Of a DNA stretch of 64,000 nt, positions 1 through 8,223 are shown piece after piece. The position numbers and the translations under genes were made by a program. The stretch is from Nocardia inohanensis NBRC 100128. Its GTDB lineage: Bacteria > Actinomycetota > Actinomycetes > Mycobacteriales > Mycobacteriaceae. The DNA lies in the NCBI RefSeq assembly GCF_001612945.1, contig NZ_BDBK01000005.1:1-64000 (forward strand). Direction: 5' to 3'. Position 1 is the stretch's first letter. The number at the start of each line of letters is the position of its first letter. Under the pieces are notes generated by a model, which saw nothing but the letters and a program-made list of their open reading frames with translations, had not been told where the DNA came from and did no database searches.

Positions 1-110
1 GATGCGCCGGGTTCCTGCTGGAGACACGCAGGAACTACGGGCGGGGATTCGCTGGCCCGCCGGATTTCCGACGCACGCACGCGGGAACTGGGGGCGGGTT
101 CGCTGGTCGT

Positions 111-170
111 GATCAGGGGGAACTGGTTGCGGATTTCATCGGCGGATGCCGCAACCAGTTCCCGGTGATC
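111..170 (-). terminator. Imperfect inverted repeat downstream of the CreE/CreD-like fusion gene
   Basis: A perfect 15-bp inverted repeat (GGGAACTGGTTGCGG at 118-132 and its complement at 149-163) encloses a 16-base loop. It is extended by five further complementary bases, GATCA at 111-115 and TGATC at 166-170, after a 2x2 mismatch. It lies just downstream of the stop codon of the minus-strand gene ending at 197, so a transcription terminator is the simplest reading. No clear run of T follows, so it would be a U-poor actinobacterial type. Nothing else is supported in bases 1-196. Confidence 0.5.
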
Positions 171-196
171 GCTCTGCCGGGTTGAGGGTTGCCCGG

Positions 197-3100
197 TCAG
201 AGACGGCGGAGGACCCGGTCTACCAGGTCGGGGGCGGCGCCCAGGTAGTTCTCGGGGCGGAGCAGGTCGGCGAGTTCCGGTTTGGACAGGTGAAAGGCGA
301 TGTCCGGGGATTCGGCCAGGATGTCGGCCAATGGGCGGGCGGTCGATTGGGCTTCGAAGGACGCCGATTGCAGGGTTTTCTTGGCGACCGGTTTGCCGAG
401 CAGTGGACCCAGGCGGATCGAGAGGCGTTCGGAGACAATCTGGCCCGCGCTGAGGGCCAGGTTCGCGGTCATGCGGTCGGCGTCGGCGGTCAGGCCGTCG
501 GCGAGTTCCACGGCGGTGTGGGCCGCACCGCCGACCAGGAGCAGGCAGTCCCGCAGCGGACGCCATTCGGCATGCCAGGCCCCGGCGGGGCGCTCGTCCT
601 CGGCGAGCAGCGTCCCGAAGAGGGTGGACGCCAAACCGGGGACTTGCAGGGCCGCCGCGCGAATCATGGTGCTGAGCACCGGATTTCGCTTCTGCGGCAT
701 GGCCGAGGATTCACCGCGGCCGGCCGCGGCGGGTTCGGCGAGTTCGCCCACCTCGCTGCGGGATTGGGAGATCACGTCCACCGCGAGCTTGCCGAGCACA
801 CCCGAGGTGAGCGCCAGCGCCGAGGCCAGATCCGCGATGGGCGTCCGAGCGGTGTGCCAGGGCATGGGGCTGGTGGCGAGCGAGAGTTCCGCCGCGAATT
901 CCGCGGTGAGCCGCTGGGCGATCTCGGCGGCCGGGGCCTGGGCGAGTTCGGACTCCGCGCACCGGGCGCACTCCACATAGGAGGCGAGAGTGCCTGCCGC
1001 GCCGCCCAATTGGACCGGCAGCGTGGCACGGACCCCGGTGAGCCGGTCACGGGCGTCGAGCAGACCCTGCATCCAGATCGCCACTTTGGCGCCGAAGGTG
1101 GTGGGGACCGCGTGCATGGCGAGGGTACGGCCCGCGATCGGCGTGCTGCGATGGTCGCGTGCCAGGTCGGCGAGCGAGGCCAGCACACAGTCCAGGTCGG
1201 CGATGATGACCGAGAGCACCCTCGAGGCGATCAGCATGGCGGCGGTGTCCAGGATGTCCTGACTGGTGGAGCCGTAATGCACGTAGTCGGCACTGACCGG
1301 ATCCACCTCGGCGACCGCGCGATGCAGCCGCTCCACGAAGCACACCACCGGATTCGCCGCTCCCCGTGCGGCTTCGGCGATCTCGCGCGGATCGAACTCG
1401 TGCTCGCGCACCGCGATGGCGAGGTGTTCGGTGACGGCCGGCGGCACCATGCCCAGCCGCGCCTGGGCCCGCGCGAGCGCCAGCTCCACCTCCAGCATGG
1501 CCTCGATCCAGGCATCGTCGCCCAGCAGGGATTCCACCGGCGTGCCCACGCCCACCGGGGTGAGCAGGCCGCACTCGACCGTCATATCGTCTTGCCTTTC
1601 AAGGGAATTCGCTGATTCTTGGTAGCGGTGGGCGGTGAGGATCTCGCGGGCGATGGCATCGCCGTCGGCGAGGGTCACCGAATTGACGCCGGGGCGCGGC
1701 CCGGCGGCGGTCACCCAGCGCACCGCCTCGGTCGGGACGCCGAAAGCGAAGCGGCGCGGGTGAATCCGGCCACCCGCCTCCACCACGTGGTGGGTGCCGG
1801 GCGCGACGGCCAGCCCGCCGGTGCGGTAGGCGCTGCCGTCCGGGGAGCCGATGACGTAGTCGCGGGCCTGTTCGCGGCGGACCAGGTTGCGCAGCAGGGG
1901 ATCCGCGGTGCGCCGCAGGTCCGGGGCAGGCAGCCAGGCGTCGATGAGGGTGCGGCCGGTCACGACCGAGCCCCCGACCTGCGGTGAGCGCGCCACGAAT
2001 TCGGGCCCGTCGATACCGACCCGCATACCGGGGCCGACCACCCGCACCACCCCGGCCCGGATGAGCGCCGCCAGCTCGGCGATCCGCCCGGCCGGCGGGC
2101 CGATGGAGAGGAAGGCGTTCATCGGCGTGTACCAGCGGTCCAGATCATCCCGATACGACGACCCCGCGATACCGCCGTAGTCGACCACGAGCCGGACCTC
2201 GTTGCGCAGATCCCGCAGCACATCGAGGGCGGCCTTCACCGGGCCGCGCACATTCCCCAATCTCGCCTGGCGCACATCGGCGTCCAGGTAGGCCAGCAGC
2301 CAGTCCTGGAAGGCCGCCGGATCGGTGAAGCGCTGCCCGCCGGTGGGGTCCACCAGGCTGAACCAGTCCCAGCGCTGCCGATCGTGAATACCGAAGCGCC
2401 CCAGCAGTTCTCCCGCTTCGACGGCGGTGGGAGCGGCGAGATAGCGGGCCCGGAAGGATTCCAGCCGGAGCGGGCTGAGCCGGTCGGCCAGCAGTCCGGA
2501 GTAGTACACCGACTCCACCTCGCGGGCGATCAGCGGCCACACGTCCTTGCGGAACGACACATCACCGGATTGCCGTGCGCGGCGGCGTAATTCGGCTATC
2601 CGCTCCGCATCGAGCAGCACCGGCAGGTACCGCTCGGCCACTCCCTTCTGGTTCTCGCCCCGCGCGTGATGCGGCACGCCGCGCCGGCAGCCCGCTATGA
2701 TCTGCGGTTCCCGGCCGGACGGGATGTACTCCATTCCGGCATCGCATTCCTTGAACCGGCCGCCGCGCCCGGCGGTGAGCAGCACCAGATAGTCGAAGAA
2801 GGTGAGCCCGAGGCCGCGGATGAGCAGCGGTTCGCGCTCCGGAATCCGGTCGAGGTCGATATCGGCGGCATTGGCGGGCGGCACGTAGCCGAGGCCGAGC
2901 CGCCGCGCCGAATCCGGCAGCGCGCCGGGCTGGTTCGCGCCGAGTTCGGCCAGATGCCCCTGGGCCAGCACCACCGCGTGCAGTCCGCGCAGGCGTTCGC
3001 CGGTGCTCAGCTCCAGTTCTTGCAGGCCGCCGGGTCCGTCCCGCAAATCGACGGCGGTTGCCGTGATTTCGCGTGCGTGCACCCATTCCGCATAGTGATC

Positions 3101-3520
3101 ACGAGTGCGTTCGAATACCCAGCGCAGGTAATGGCCGTAGAAGTAGCGCGGCGGATAGCTTTCCGGGCGGATGCGCTGCGCTTCCCGATAGGCGGCGGCG
3201 GGCAATCCCGCGAAATTGCCTATCTTGGCCAGAAAGTTGGCCCATTCGTACAGACTGGGTCCGCGATCGACCGGTCCGGCCATATCCACGCTGTCGTCGG
3301 TGAAGGCCGTAACCTGCTCTGCCACCGTGTTCATCAGCAGGTGGGCGGGTTGACCGGTACGCCATACGGCTCCGGTGCCGACCCGCGCGGAGTCGATGAG
3401 CACCAGTTCCACGCCCGCGGAATTACCTAACTGCCGGGCATTGGCACAAATTCGTTCGAAGACATTAAGACCACGCGGCCCCATTCCTACGATGGCAATC
3501 CGCAATGCGTTGCCGAGCAT
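197..3520 (-). CDS. Fused CreE-like flavin monooxygenase and CreD-like nitrosuccinate lyase (putative nitrous-acid-forming enzyme)
   Basis: This is a single 1107-residue open frame with two full-length halves. Residues 1-645 form an FAD/NAD(P)-binding protein of the NAD_binding_9 kind, with the dinucleotide motif GMGPRG near residue 13 and the conserved MNTVAEQVT stretch. Residues 646-1107 form an aspartase/fumarase/adenylosuccinate-lyase superfamily enzyme with the signature SSAMPQKRNP; by similarity alone this half could be called a carboxymuconate cycloisomerase. The same two families appear as separate proteins in the cremeomycin pathway, where CreE oxidises L-aspartate to nitrosuccinate and CreD eliminates nitrous acid, leaving fumarate. 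The fusion therefore suggests a one-polypeptide nitrite generator; this is inference. The ATG at 3518-3520 is preceded by GGTGAGAG. The left neighbour is outside the window, so a partner pathway using nitrite cannot be seen. Confidence 0.65.
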   Translation of the reverse strand: MLGNALRIAIVGMGPRGLNVFERICANARQLGNSAGVELVLIDSARVGTGAVWRTGQPAHLLMNTVAEQVTAFTDDSVDMAGPVDRGPSLYEWANFLAKIGNFAGLPAAAYREAQRIRPESYPPRYFYGHYLRWVFERTRDHYAEWVHAREITATAVDLRDGPGGLQELELSTGERLRGLHAVVLAQGHLAELGANQPGALPDSARRLGLGYVPPANAADIDLDRIPEREPLLIRGLGLTFFDYLVLLTAGRGGRFKECDAGMEYIPSGREPQIIAGCRRGVPHHARGENQKGVAERYLPVLLDAERIAELRRRARQSGDVSFRKDVWPLIAREVESVYYSGLLADRLSPLRLESFRARYLAAPTAVEAGELLGRFGIHDRQRWDWFSLVDPTGGQRFTDPAAFQDWLLAYLDADVRQARLGNVRGPVKAALDVLRDLRNEVRLVVDYGGIAGSSYRDDLDRWYTPMNAFLSIGPPAGRIAELAALIRAGVVRVVGPGMRVGIDGPEFVARSPQVGGSVVTGRTLIDAWLPAPDLRRTADPLLRNLVRREQARDYVIGSPDGSAYRTGGLAVAPGTHHVVEAGGRIHPRRFAFGVPTEAVRWVTAAGPRPGVNSVTLADGDAIAREILTAHRYQESANSLERQDDMTVECGLLTPVGVGTPVESLLGDDAWIEAMLEVELALARAQARLGMVPPAVTEHLAIAVREHEFDPREIAEAARGAANPVVCFVERLHRAVAEVDPVSADYVHYGSTSQDILDTAAMLIASRVLSVIIADLDCVLASLADLARDHRSTPIAGRTLAMHAVPTTFGAKVAIWMQGLLDARDRLTGVRATLPVQLGGAAGTLASYVECARCAESELAQAPAAEIAQRLTAEFAAELSLATSPMPWHTARTPIADLASALALTSGVLGKLAVDVISQSRSEVGELAEPAAAGRGESSAMPQKRNPVLSTMIRAAALQVPGLASTLFGTLLAEDERPAGAWHAEWRPLRDCLLLVGGAAHTAVELADGLTADADRMTANLALSAGQIVSERLSIRLGPLLGKPVAKKTLQSASFEAQSTARPLADILAESPDIAFHLSKPELADLLRPENYLGAAPDLVDRVLRRL
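1583..1600 (-). promoter_or_regulatory. Internal ATG with ribosome-binding site at the junction of the two enzyme halves
   Basis: Inside the fusion gene, codon 646 is an ATG (1585-1583) placed exactly where the lyase half begins (MTVECGLL). It is preceded on the minus strand by GAAAGGCAAGACGAT, whose AAAGG core has usable spacing for ribosome binding. A free lyase could be made from this internal start in addition to the full fusion, or the site may be a relic of two formerly separate genes. No stop codon or frameshift separates the halves. Confidence 0.35.
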
Positions 3521-3688
3521 GCACTCTCACCGATCACGCTGAGAAATCATGCCCGGTAGCGGGCACGTCGCCGAGGTTAGCAGCGCCCGAATTATCCCTC
3601 AAGAACGCGCGGTTTCGAATGTCGGAATAGTCCCGAAAAGTGCTAATTTCCAGTCTCTCTCACGGGGACGCCGGTTTACCATTGAGCG

Positions 3689-4324
3689 ATGACGGTGACC
3701 CGGAAGGTCCTCTGGTGCCTCATCGCGGCGAGCGCGGTCACCGCCGGCTGCGCGCCGGAGGACACCTCCAGCCCGCCGCGGGCCACCGAGACCACCTTCT
3801 CCGACATCACCACCACCGCACCGAGCCCGACCGGGCAACCGGCCACCAGCTCGGCGACCACGGCGCCGAGCGCGACGATCACGACCACCACCGCACCCGG
3901 CGGGCTGTCCGCCTGCCGGACACAGCAATTGGCGATCACGCTCGGTAGCGGTCAGGGTGCGGCGGGGCATCAGTACTTCCCGATCGTGTTCACCAATACC
4001 GGTACCGAGCCGTGCTCGATCCAGGGCTATCCCGGGGTGTCCTACACCGGCGGACCCGACGGCGGGCCGATCGGCGACCCCGCCACCCGTGACGGTGGCG
4101 ACACCCCGGCGGTGCGACTGGAACCGGGGGCGCGCGCCGCATCGACCCTGGGGACCGTCACCAGCGTCGATGTCTACCCGGTGGACCAATGCCTGCCGGT
4201 GAACGTCGCGGGATTGCGGATCTATCCGCCGAACAACACCGAATCCGCCTTCATCGCCCAGGCGCGGACCTGGTGCAGCAAAGGCGGGAGCATGACCGTC
4301 AAACCGGTCGCGGCGGACAAATAG
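3689..4324 (+). CDS. DUF4232-family secreted lipoprotein
   Basis: The 211-residue product starts with a basic N-terminus and a hydrophobic stretch ending in the lipobox-like AVTAGC, so Cys21 is the expected lipidated residue and the protein should be anchored outside the membrane. A Ser/Thr/Pro-rich linker (about residues 22-70) leads into a domain with paired cysteines and the patterns FTNTGTEPCSIQGYPGV and LEPGARA, typical of the actinobacterial DUF4232 family. Its function is not known. It is transcribed divergently from the CreE/CreD-like fusion across about 170 bp and converges on the MFS gene, with a terminator hairpin between the two. Confidence 0.8.
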   Translation: MTVTRKVLWCLIAASAVTAGCAPEDTSSPPRATETTFSDITTTAPSPTGQPATSSATTAPSATITTTTAPGGLSACRTQQLAITLGSGQGAAGHQYFPIVFTNTGTEPCSIQGYPGVSYTGGPDGGPIGDPATRDGGDTPAVRLEPGARAASTLGTVTSVDVYPVDQCLPVNVAGLRIYPPNNTESAFIAQARTWCSKGGSMTVKPVAADK

Positions 4325-4346
4325 CCTTCCGCGCTGACATACGAGC

Positions 4347-4379
4347 AGGCCCGCTCACCGGCAAAGGGCAAGCGGGCCT
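4347..4379. terminator. Bidirectional hairpin terminator between convergent genes
   Basis: AGGCCCGCT at 4347-4355 pairs with AGCGGGCCT at 4371-4379 across a 15-base loop, and the right arm runs into TTCGGGTTT. It sits between the convergent lipoprotein gene and the MFS gene and can serve both. Its GGCCCGC stem core recurs in several other terminators in this window. Confidence 0.7.
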
Positions 4380-4396
4380 TCGGGTTTCAGGGGCGA

Positions 4397-5593
4397 TCAG
4401 CCTCGTGCGACGGCGAGCTCCGCGGGTGCGGCCACCGGCTCCCCGGACCGCCCCCGGCGCTCCAGCGCCGCCGACAGCACCGCCAGCCCGAGCGCGGCGG
4501 CCGCCATCGCCGCACCCACCCAGTTCGGCGCGGTATAGCCGAACCCGCCCGCCAGCACCAATCCACCCAGCCACGCGGCCAAGGCATTACCGAGGTTGAA
4601 GGCGCCGATGTTCATGGCGGAGGCCAGCGTCGGCGCGGAGTGCGCGTGGTCCAGCACCCGCTTCTGCAAGGACGGCACGCTCGCGAAACCCAGTGCGCCG
4701 ACCAGGAACAGGGTGACGGCGGCGAGCACCTTGACGTGCGCGGTGACGGTGAACAGCATCAGGGTCAGGCTCAGGGCGGCCAGCGAGCCGTACAGCATGG
4801 GCATCAGCGCGCGGTCGGCGAACCTGCCGCCCAACAGGTTTCCGGCCACCATGCCCAGGCCGAGCAGGATCAGCAGCCAGCTCACCGAGGTGTCGGCGAA
4901 GCCCGCGACGGTGGTCATCATCGGGGCGATATAGGTGATGGCGGCGAATACCGCGCCGAAGCCGAGCACGGTCATGCCCATGGCCAGCAGGACCTGAATA
5001 TTGCTGAAGGCGGCCACTTCCTGGCGTACCCGTACGTCCTCGGGTTTGGGCAGCTCCGGGACCAGCTTGGCGATACCGACCAGTCCGGCCACGCCCAGCA
5101 GCGCGACGACGGCGAAGGTGACGCGCCAGCCCACATGCTGGCCGATCAGCGTACCCAGCGGCACGCCAACCACATTCGCGATGGTCAGGCCGGTGAACAT
5201 GGTGGCGATCGCGCCCGCCTTCTGGTCCGGCGCGACCAGCTCCGCGGCCACCACCGCGCCGATGCCGAAGAACGCGCCGTGCGCCAACGAGGCCACGATC
5301 CGGCCCAGCAGCATGATGCCGAAGGCGGGGGCGACGGCGGAGAGCAGATTGCCGGCGATGAACAAACCCATGAGCAGCATCAGCATTCGCTTGCGCGGGA
5401 CCTTGGTGCCCAGCACGGTCATGATCGGCGCGCCGAGCACGACGCCGAGCGCGTAACCGGTGACCAGCCAGCCGGCGGTGGGGATGGTGACCGCGAACTC
5501 CCCGGCGACCTCGGGCAGCAATCCCATGATGACGAACTCGGTGGTTCCGATTCCGAAGGCCCCGATGGCCAGGGCGATCAGTGCGAGCGGCAT
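4397..5593 (-). CDS. MFS drug/sugar efflux permease, AraJ/Cml type (DHA1)
   Basis: The product is about 398 residues with roughly twelve hydrophobic segments. It opens with LALIALAIGAFGIGTTEFVIMGLLPEVA split by the usual first helix, and has the MFS motif-A-like region GTKVPRKRMLML between helices 2 and 3. This is the pattern of the arabinose-efflux/chloramphenicol-resistance subgroup of proton-driven exporters; the substrate is unknown. The ATG at 5593 is preferred over the one at 5620 because GGAAGG lies nine bases upstream of it. The gene is divergent from a MarR regulator, and the shared intergenic region carries repeats that overlap its promoter, so repression by that MarR protein relieved by a ligand is likely (inference). 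Confidence 0.85.
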   Translation of the reverse strand: MPLALIALAIGAFGIGTTEFVIMGLLPEVAGEFAVTIPTAGWLVTGYALGVVLGAPIMTVLGTKVPRKRMLMLLMGLFIAGNLLSAVAPAFGIMLLGRIVASLAHGAFFGIGAVVAAELVAPDQKAGAIATMFTGLTIANVVGVPLGTLIGQHVGWRVTFAVVALLGVAGLVGIAKLVPELPKPEDVRVRQEVAAFSNIQVLLAMGMTVLGFGAVFAAITYIAPMMTTVAGFADTSVSWLLILLGLGMVAGNLLGGRFADRALMPMLYGSLAALSLTLMLFTVTAHVKVLAAVTLFLVGALGFASVPSLQKRVLDHAHSAPTLASAMNIGAFNLGNALAAWLGGLVLAGGFGYTAPNWVGAAMAAAALGLAVLSAALERRGRSGEPVAAPAELAVARG

Positions 5594-5639
5594 GAGCCGA
5601 TCCTTCCCGAACGATTGCAAAAGCGCTTAACGTGCACTC

Positions 5640-5699
5640 ACAATAATTGCAGGCGCGGGTTATTTGCAAGCGCTGGCTATTGCGGGCGAGTGGTATCGT
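5640..5699. promoter_or_regulatory. Divergent MFS/marR promoter region with tandem operator-like repeats
   Basis: On the minus strand, TTGCAA (5664-5669) and TATTGT (5645-5640) form a -35/-10 pair with an 18-bp spacer for the MFS gene. Two adjoining 17-bp direct repeats, TTGCAGGCGCGGGTTAT (5647-5663) and TTGCAAGCGCTGGCTAT (5664-5680), cover the -35 box and the spacer. A related copy, TTGCAAAAGCGCTT, lies at 5615-5628 in the leader. TATCGT at 5694-5699 may be the -10 box of the marR gene. The placement suits a MarR repressor acting on both genes; the assignment is inference from position and repetition. Confidence 0.45.
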
Positions 5700-5731
5700 G
5701 GTGACAGCCGCCCTGACCAGAGGAAACGCCG

Positions 5732-6190
5732 ATGACCGCCACCGATCCCGCCATGACCGTGCTCGCCCAAGGCTGGTGCGCGCTCTCACTGCTGCACGGC
5801 AGGATCGAAGCCCACATCGAACGCGCCCTCGAAGCCGGGCACGACCTCAGCGTCCGCGAATACTCCCTGCTCGACGTGCTCTCCCGGCAGCACGACGGCG
5901 ACGGCGGCATGCTGAACATGAAGCAGGTGGCCGATGCCATCGTGCTGTCCCAGTCGGCCACCACCCGACTGGTCACCCGCCTCGAAGACCGCGGCCTCTG
6001 CGAGCGCTACCTCTGCCCGCACGACCGCCGCGGCATCTACACCAAGGTCACCGACGCCGGGCACGCCCTGCTCGCCGCGGCCCGCCCCACCAACGACGCC
6101 GCGCTGCGCGAAGCCCTGGACGAAGCCGCCAAGAATCCGGAACTCGCCCCGCTGGTCCGCGTGGTCGAAACCGCCACCGTCCCAGCCTGA
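5732..6190 (+). CDS. MarR-family transcriptional regulator
   Basis: The 152-residue protein has the winged-helix pattern of MarR repressors. The recognition-helix region LSQSATTRLVTRLEDRGLCER is followed by the wing CPHDRRGIYTKVTDAGHALL, with helical dimerisation segments at both ends. The ATG at 5732 follows AGAGGAAA. It is divergent from the MFS exporter over a 138-bp region carrying repeated TTGCA elements, a classic local-repressor arrangement. The ligand is not predictable. A VOC protein gene follows 45 bp downstream on the same strand and may be co-transcribed. Confidence 0.85.
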   Translation: MTATDPAMTVLAQGWCALSLLHGRIEAHIERALEAGHDLSVREYSLLDVLSRQHDGDGGMLNMKQVADAIVLSQSATTRLVTRLEDRGLCERYLCPHDRRGIYTKVTDAGHALLAAARPTNDAALREALDEAAKNPELAPLVRVVETATVPA

Positions 6191-6235
6191 TCCGGAACCT
6201 CGCCGGAACCGCTCCATGCCCAGTAGATTCCGGCC

Positions 6236-6631
6236 ATGCCACTCGGACACCTCGGCATCAATGTCAGCGACCTGACCGCCGCTCGCGCCTACTACGACGA
6301 GCTGATGCCCCTGCTCGACTACGAACCGTTGCTCGCCGACGACACCCAGTTCGCCTACTGGCCCGCCGCCCGCAAAATCGGCACCTACGTGTTCTTCTAC
6401 CCGGCGGAGCGGCCCGGCTACTCGCGCGCCCTGCCGGGCCTGCAACACCTGGCCTTCATGGTGCCCACCCACGCGGCCGTCGACGCCGTGCACGACTGGG
6501 CGAAACGGCGCGGCGACGAAATCCTGCACCCGCCACAGGAATTCCCCCAGTATCCGCCGCCGTACTACGCCACCTTCTGGACCGGATTCGACGGCGTCAT
6601 GCTGGAAGCCGTCTGCCACAAACCGGTGTGA
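6236..6631 (+). CDS. VOC/glyoxalase-fold protein
   Basis: The 131-residue protein has the vicinal-oxygen-chelate pattern: an N-terminal GHLGINVSDL strand carrying His5, a central GLQHLAFMVPT strand with a second histidine, and a C-terminal FDGVMLEAVC strand with a glutamate, which are the usual metal ligands. Members include glyoxalase I, dioxygenases and antibiotic-binding resistance proteins. Nothing here fixes the substrate. It follows marR by 45 bp on the same strand and ends at a strong hairpin terminator, so it may share the stress or drug context of the MarR/MFS pair. Confidence 0.75.
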   Translation: MPLGHLGINVSDLTAARAYYDELMPLLDYEPLLADDTQFAYWPAARKIGTYVFFYPAERPGYSRALPGLQHLAFMVPTHAAVDAVHDWAKRRGDEILHPPQEFPQYPPPYYATFWTGFDGVMLEAVCHKPV

Positions 6632-6646
6632 GGCCCGCGCGAACAA

Positions 6647-6677
6647 AAGGCCCGCTTCCGGAGTGGAAGCGGGCCTT
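6647..6677. terminator. Strong hairpin terminator
   Basis: AAGGCCCGCTTCC (6647-6659) pairs perfectly with GGAAGCGGGCCTT (6665-6677) across a 5-base loop. It ends the VOC gene on the plus strand and can also serve the minus-strand gene ending at 6699. Confidence 0.8.
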
Positions 6678-6698
6678 GGACTTACGAGGGAAAGCTGA

Positions 6699-7271
6699 TC
6701 AGCAGTAGTAGCAGACGCCGTTGGCGGGGAGCTCGGTGAAGCATTCGGCGCACATGGCCTTGCGGACCTGCTCGGGCTTGATCTCGACGGGGGCGGGGGC
6801 CGCGGGCGCCGACTGGATGCGGATATTGCCGCCGGTCTTGGGGATGAGCGGGGGGATGCCGGGCGGGACGTCGGTGCCGTAAGCCGAGTAGCAGGCCCAG
6901 CGGGCGTAGGCGGCGTGGATCTCGAGGTCCTCGGGGACGGGGAGGACATTCAATTCCAGGACGTACTTGTAGCTTTCGGTGACCTTGTGGTTCTGCTTCA
7001 GGCAGAGCGAGGTCAGCGGGGGTTCGCCGGCATTGTGGGCGCGGCGGGCCACCTTGCGCAGGATGGCGTCCATCCAGGTGCGGGTGGGAGCGTCGGTGCG
7101 GATACCGGACATCTCCTGGATGCGGTCCGCAAGATCGTTGACGGTGATGAAATGGCCGTAGCCGGAAGCGGTTTCGATGAGCACCTCGTGGGCGGCCAGA
7201 GCCCATGCGATCGATGCTTCGCGGAAAGTCACCGCGGTGTGGTCGTCGGTCCGCCAGGCCCCAGAAGTCAT
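6699..7271 (-). CDS. Uncharacterised protein with C-terminal zinc-ribbon-like cysteines
   Basis: I do not recognise a named function. The product is 190 residues from the ATG at 7271, which has AGGGA upstream; an ATG at 7289 would add six residues. The N-terminal ~110 residues are mostly helical and resemble a small DNA-binding or helical domain (segment ITVNDLADRIQEMSGIRT). A proline/alanine linker around residues 145-165 precedes a C-terminal CAEC-N9-CYYC arrangement that could bind one zinc ion. It stands alone between two hairpin terminators next to the end of the S10 operon. A nucleic-acid-binding role is only a guess. Confidence 0.6.
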   Translation of the reverse strand: MTSGAWRTDDHTAVTFREASIAWALAAHEVLIETASGYGHFITVNDLADRIQEMSGIRTDAPTRTWMDAILRKVARRAHNAGEPPLTSLCLKQNHKVTESYKYVLELNVLPVPEDLEIHAAYARWACYSAYGTDVPPGIPPLIPKTGGNIRIQSAPAAPAPVEIKPEQVRKAMCAECFTELPANGVCYYC

Positions 7272-7436
7272 TGTCGCAGCATCCCTCATAGCTCATCAAA
7301 GATAGCGACTCGAGCCGCAATACCAAAGTCAACGCGGTCTGTTTCGGATGTGATGAATCCTGGTGTGTCGCAGTAAATCTCCGGGACTCGCGTCCCAGAC
7401 GGAATGCGCCTATGGGCAGGCCCACAAAAGAAAGAA

Positions 7437-7466
7437 CGGCCCGCTGCCCTGACGGGCAGCGGGCCG
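7437..7466. terminator. Hairpin in the intergenic region near the S10 operon end
   Basis: CGGCCCGCTGCCC (7437-7449) pairs perfectly with GGGCAGCGGGCCG (7454-7466) around the loop TGAC. No plus-strand gene ends here, so it may be a second, backup terminator for minus-strand transcription leaving the S10 operon. The rest of 7290-7627 holds no gene that I can support. Confidence 0.5.
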
Positions 7467-7627
7467 ATCGCATCAGGAGGGGAAGCTCCGCCGATCGGCC
7501 CACAATGAATTGGGTCCGCCGCTACATAAGGCCAGGCAGTGGGTCATCGGGCAGCGGGCCAGGCCACCGAACAGTCGGCCACCGCGGCCCGCCGACAGCG
7601 GGCCGATGTCTCCTCCCCCAAAAACAC

Positions 7628-7657
7628 CGGCCCGCTTCCCTACTGGGAAGCGGGCCG
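7628..7657 (-). terminator. Terminator of the S10 ribosomal protein operon
   Basis: CGGCCCGCTTCCC (7628-7640) pairs perfectly with GGGAAGCGGGCCG (7645-7657) around TACT. On the minus strand the hairpin is followed by GTGTTTTTGGGG, a T-rich stretch as expected of an intrinsic terminator, just downstream of rpsQ. Confidence 0.8.
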
Positions 7658-7691
7658 AAATGTTCTTACGACGATCAAGTCGTGGAGAGGC

Positions 7692-7988
7692 TTACTTGGC
7701 CTTCTCCAGGACCTCGACCAGACGCCACCGCTTGGTGGCGGACAGCGGACGGGTCTCCATCAGCTGCACGCGGTCGCCGATGCCGGCGATCTCGTTCTCG
7801 TCGTGCGCCTTCACCTTCGAGGTGGTGCGGATGATCTTGCCGTAAAGCTTGTGCTTCACGCGATCTTCCAGCTCGACCACGATGGTCTTGGTCATCTTGT
7901 CGGAGACGACGTAGCCGATGCGCACCTTGCGCTGGCCCCGCTCCTCCTGCTTGGCCGGCGTCTTGGCCGGGCCCTTTACGTCGCTCAT
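7692..7988 (-). CDS. rpsQ: 30S ribosomal protein S17
   Basis: The 98-residue protein has the S17 core: [18 protein letters not shown], a central [15 protein letters not shown] and the closing [17 protein letters not shown]. It is a primary 16S rRNA-binding protein with an OB fold. A lysine/alanine-rich N-terminal tail of about 18 residues precedes the core, as in other actinobacteria. The start ATG overlaps the rpmC stop in an ATGA junction, indicating translational coupling. It is the last gene of the S10 operon here, and the operon does not continue into rplN. Confidence 0.97.
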   Translation of the reverse strand: MSDVKGPAKTPAKQEERGQRKVRIGYVVSDKMTKTIVVELEDRVKHKLYGKIIRTTSKVKAHDENEIAGIGDRVQLMETRPLSATKRWRLVEVLEKAK

Positions 7989-8223
7989 GCGGCGTCTCCC
8001 TTGCCTTCAGGACCGGAGGCCAGGCCGAGCTCGCGCTCGCGCATGACCGTGTAGATGCGGGCGATCTCATGACGGACCACACGCAGGCGACGGTTGTTCT
8101 GCAACTGACCGGTCGCCATCTGGAAGCGCAGGTTGAACAGCTCTTCCTTGTTCTCGCGCAGTTTGGCCACGAGCGCGTCGTCGTCGAGCTCGCGGAGCTC
8201 TGCGGCCGGATTAGCGGTAGCCA

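Noticed and set aside
146..1615. A plus-strand open frame of 489 codons opposite the lyase half of the fusion gene
   Set aside because: The minus-strand frame carries clear lyase motifs, while this one has a compositionally biased product with no recognisable domain.
6682..7503. A longer minus-strand frame overlapping the zinc-ribbon protein
   Set aside because: It is in a different frame from the protein with paired cysteines and runs through the terminator hairpin at 7437-7466. Its product is Arg/Pro/His-rich.
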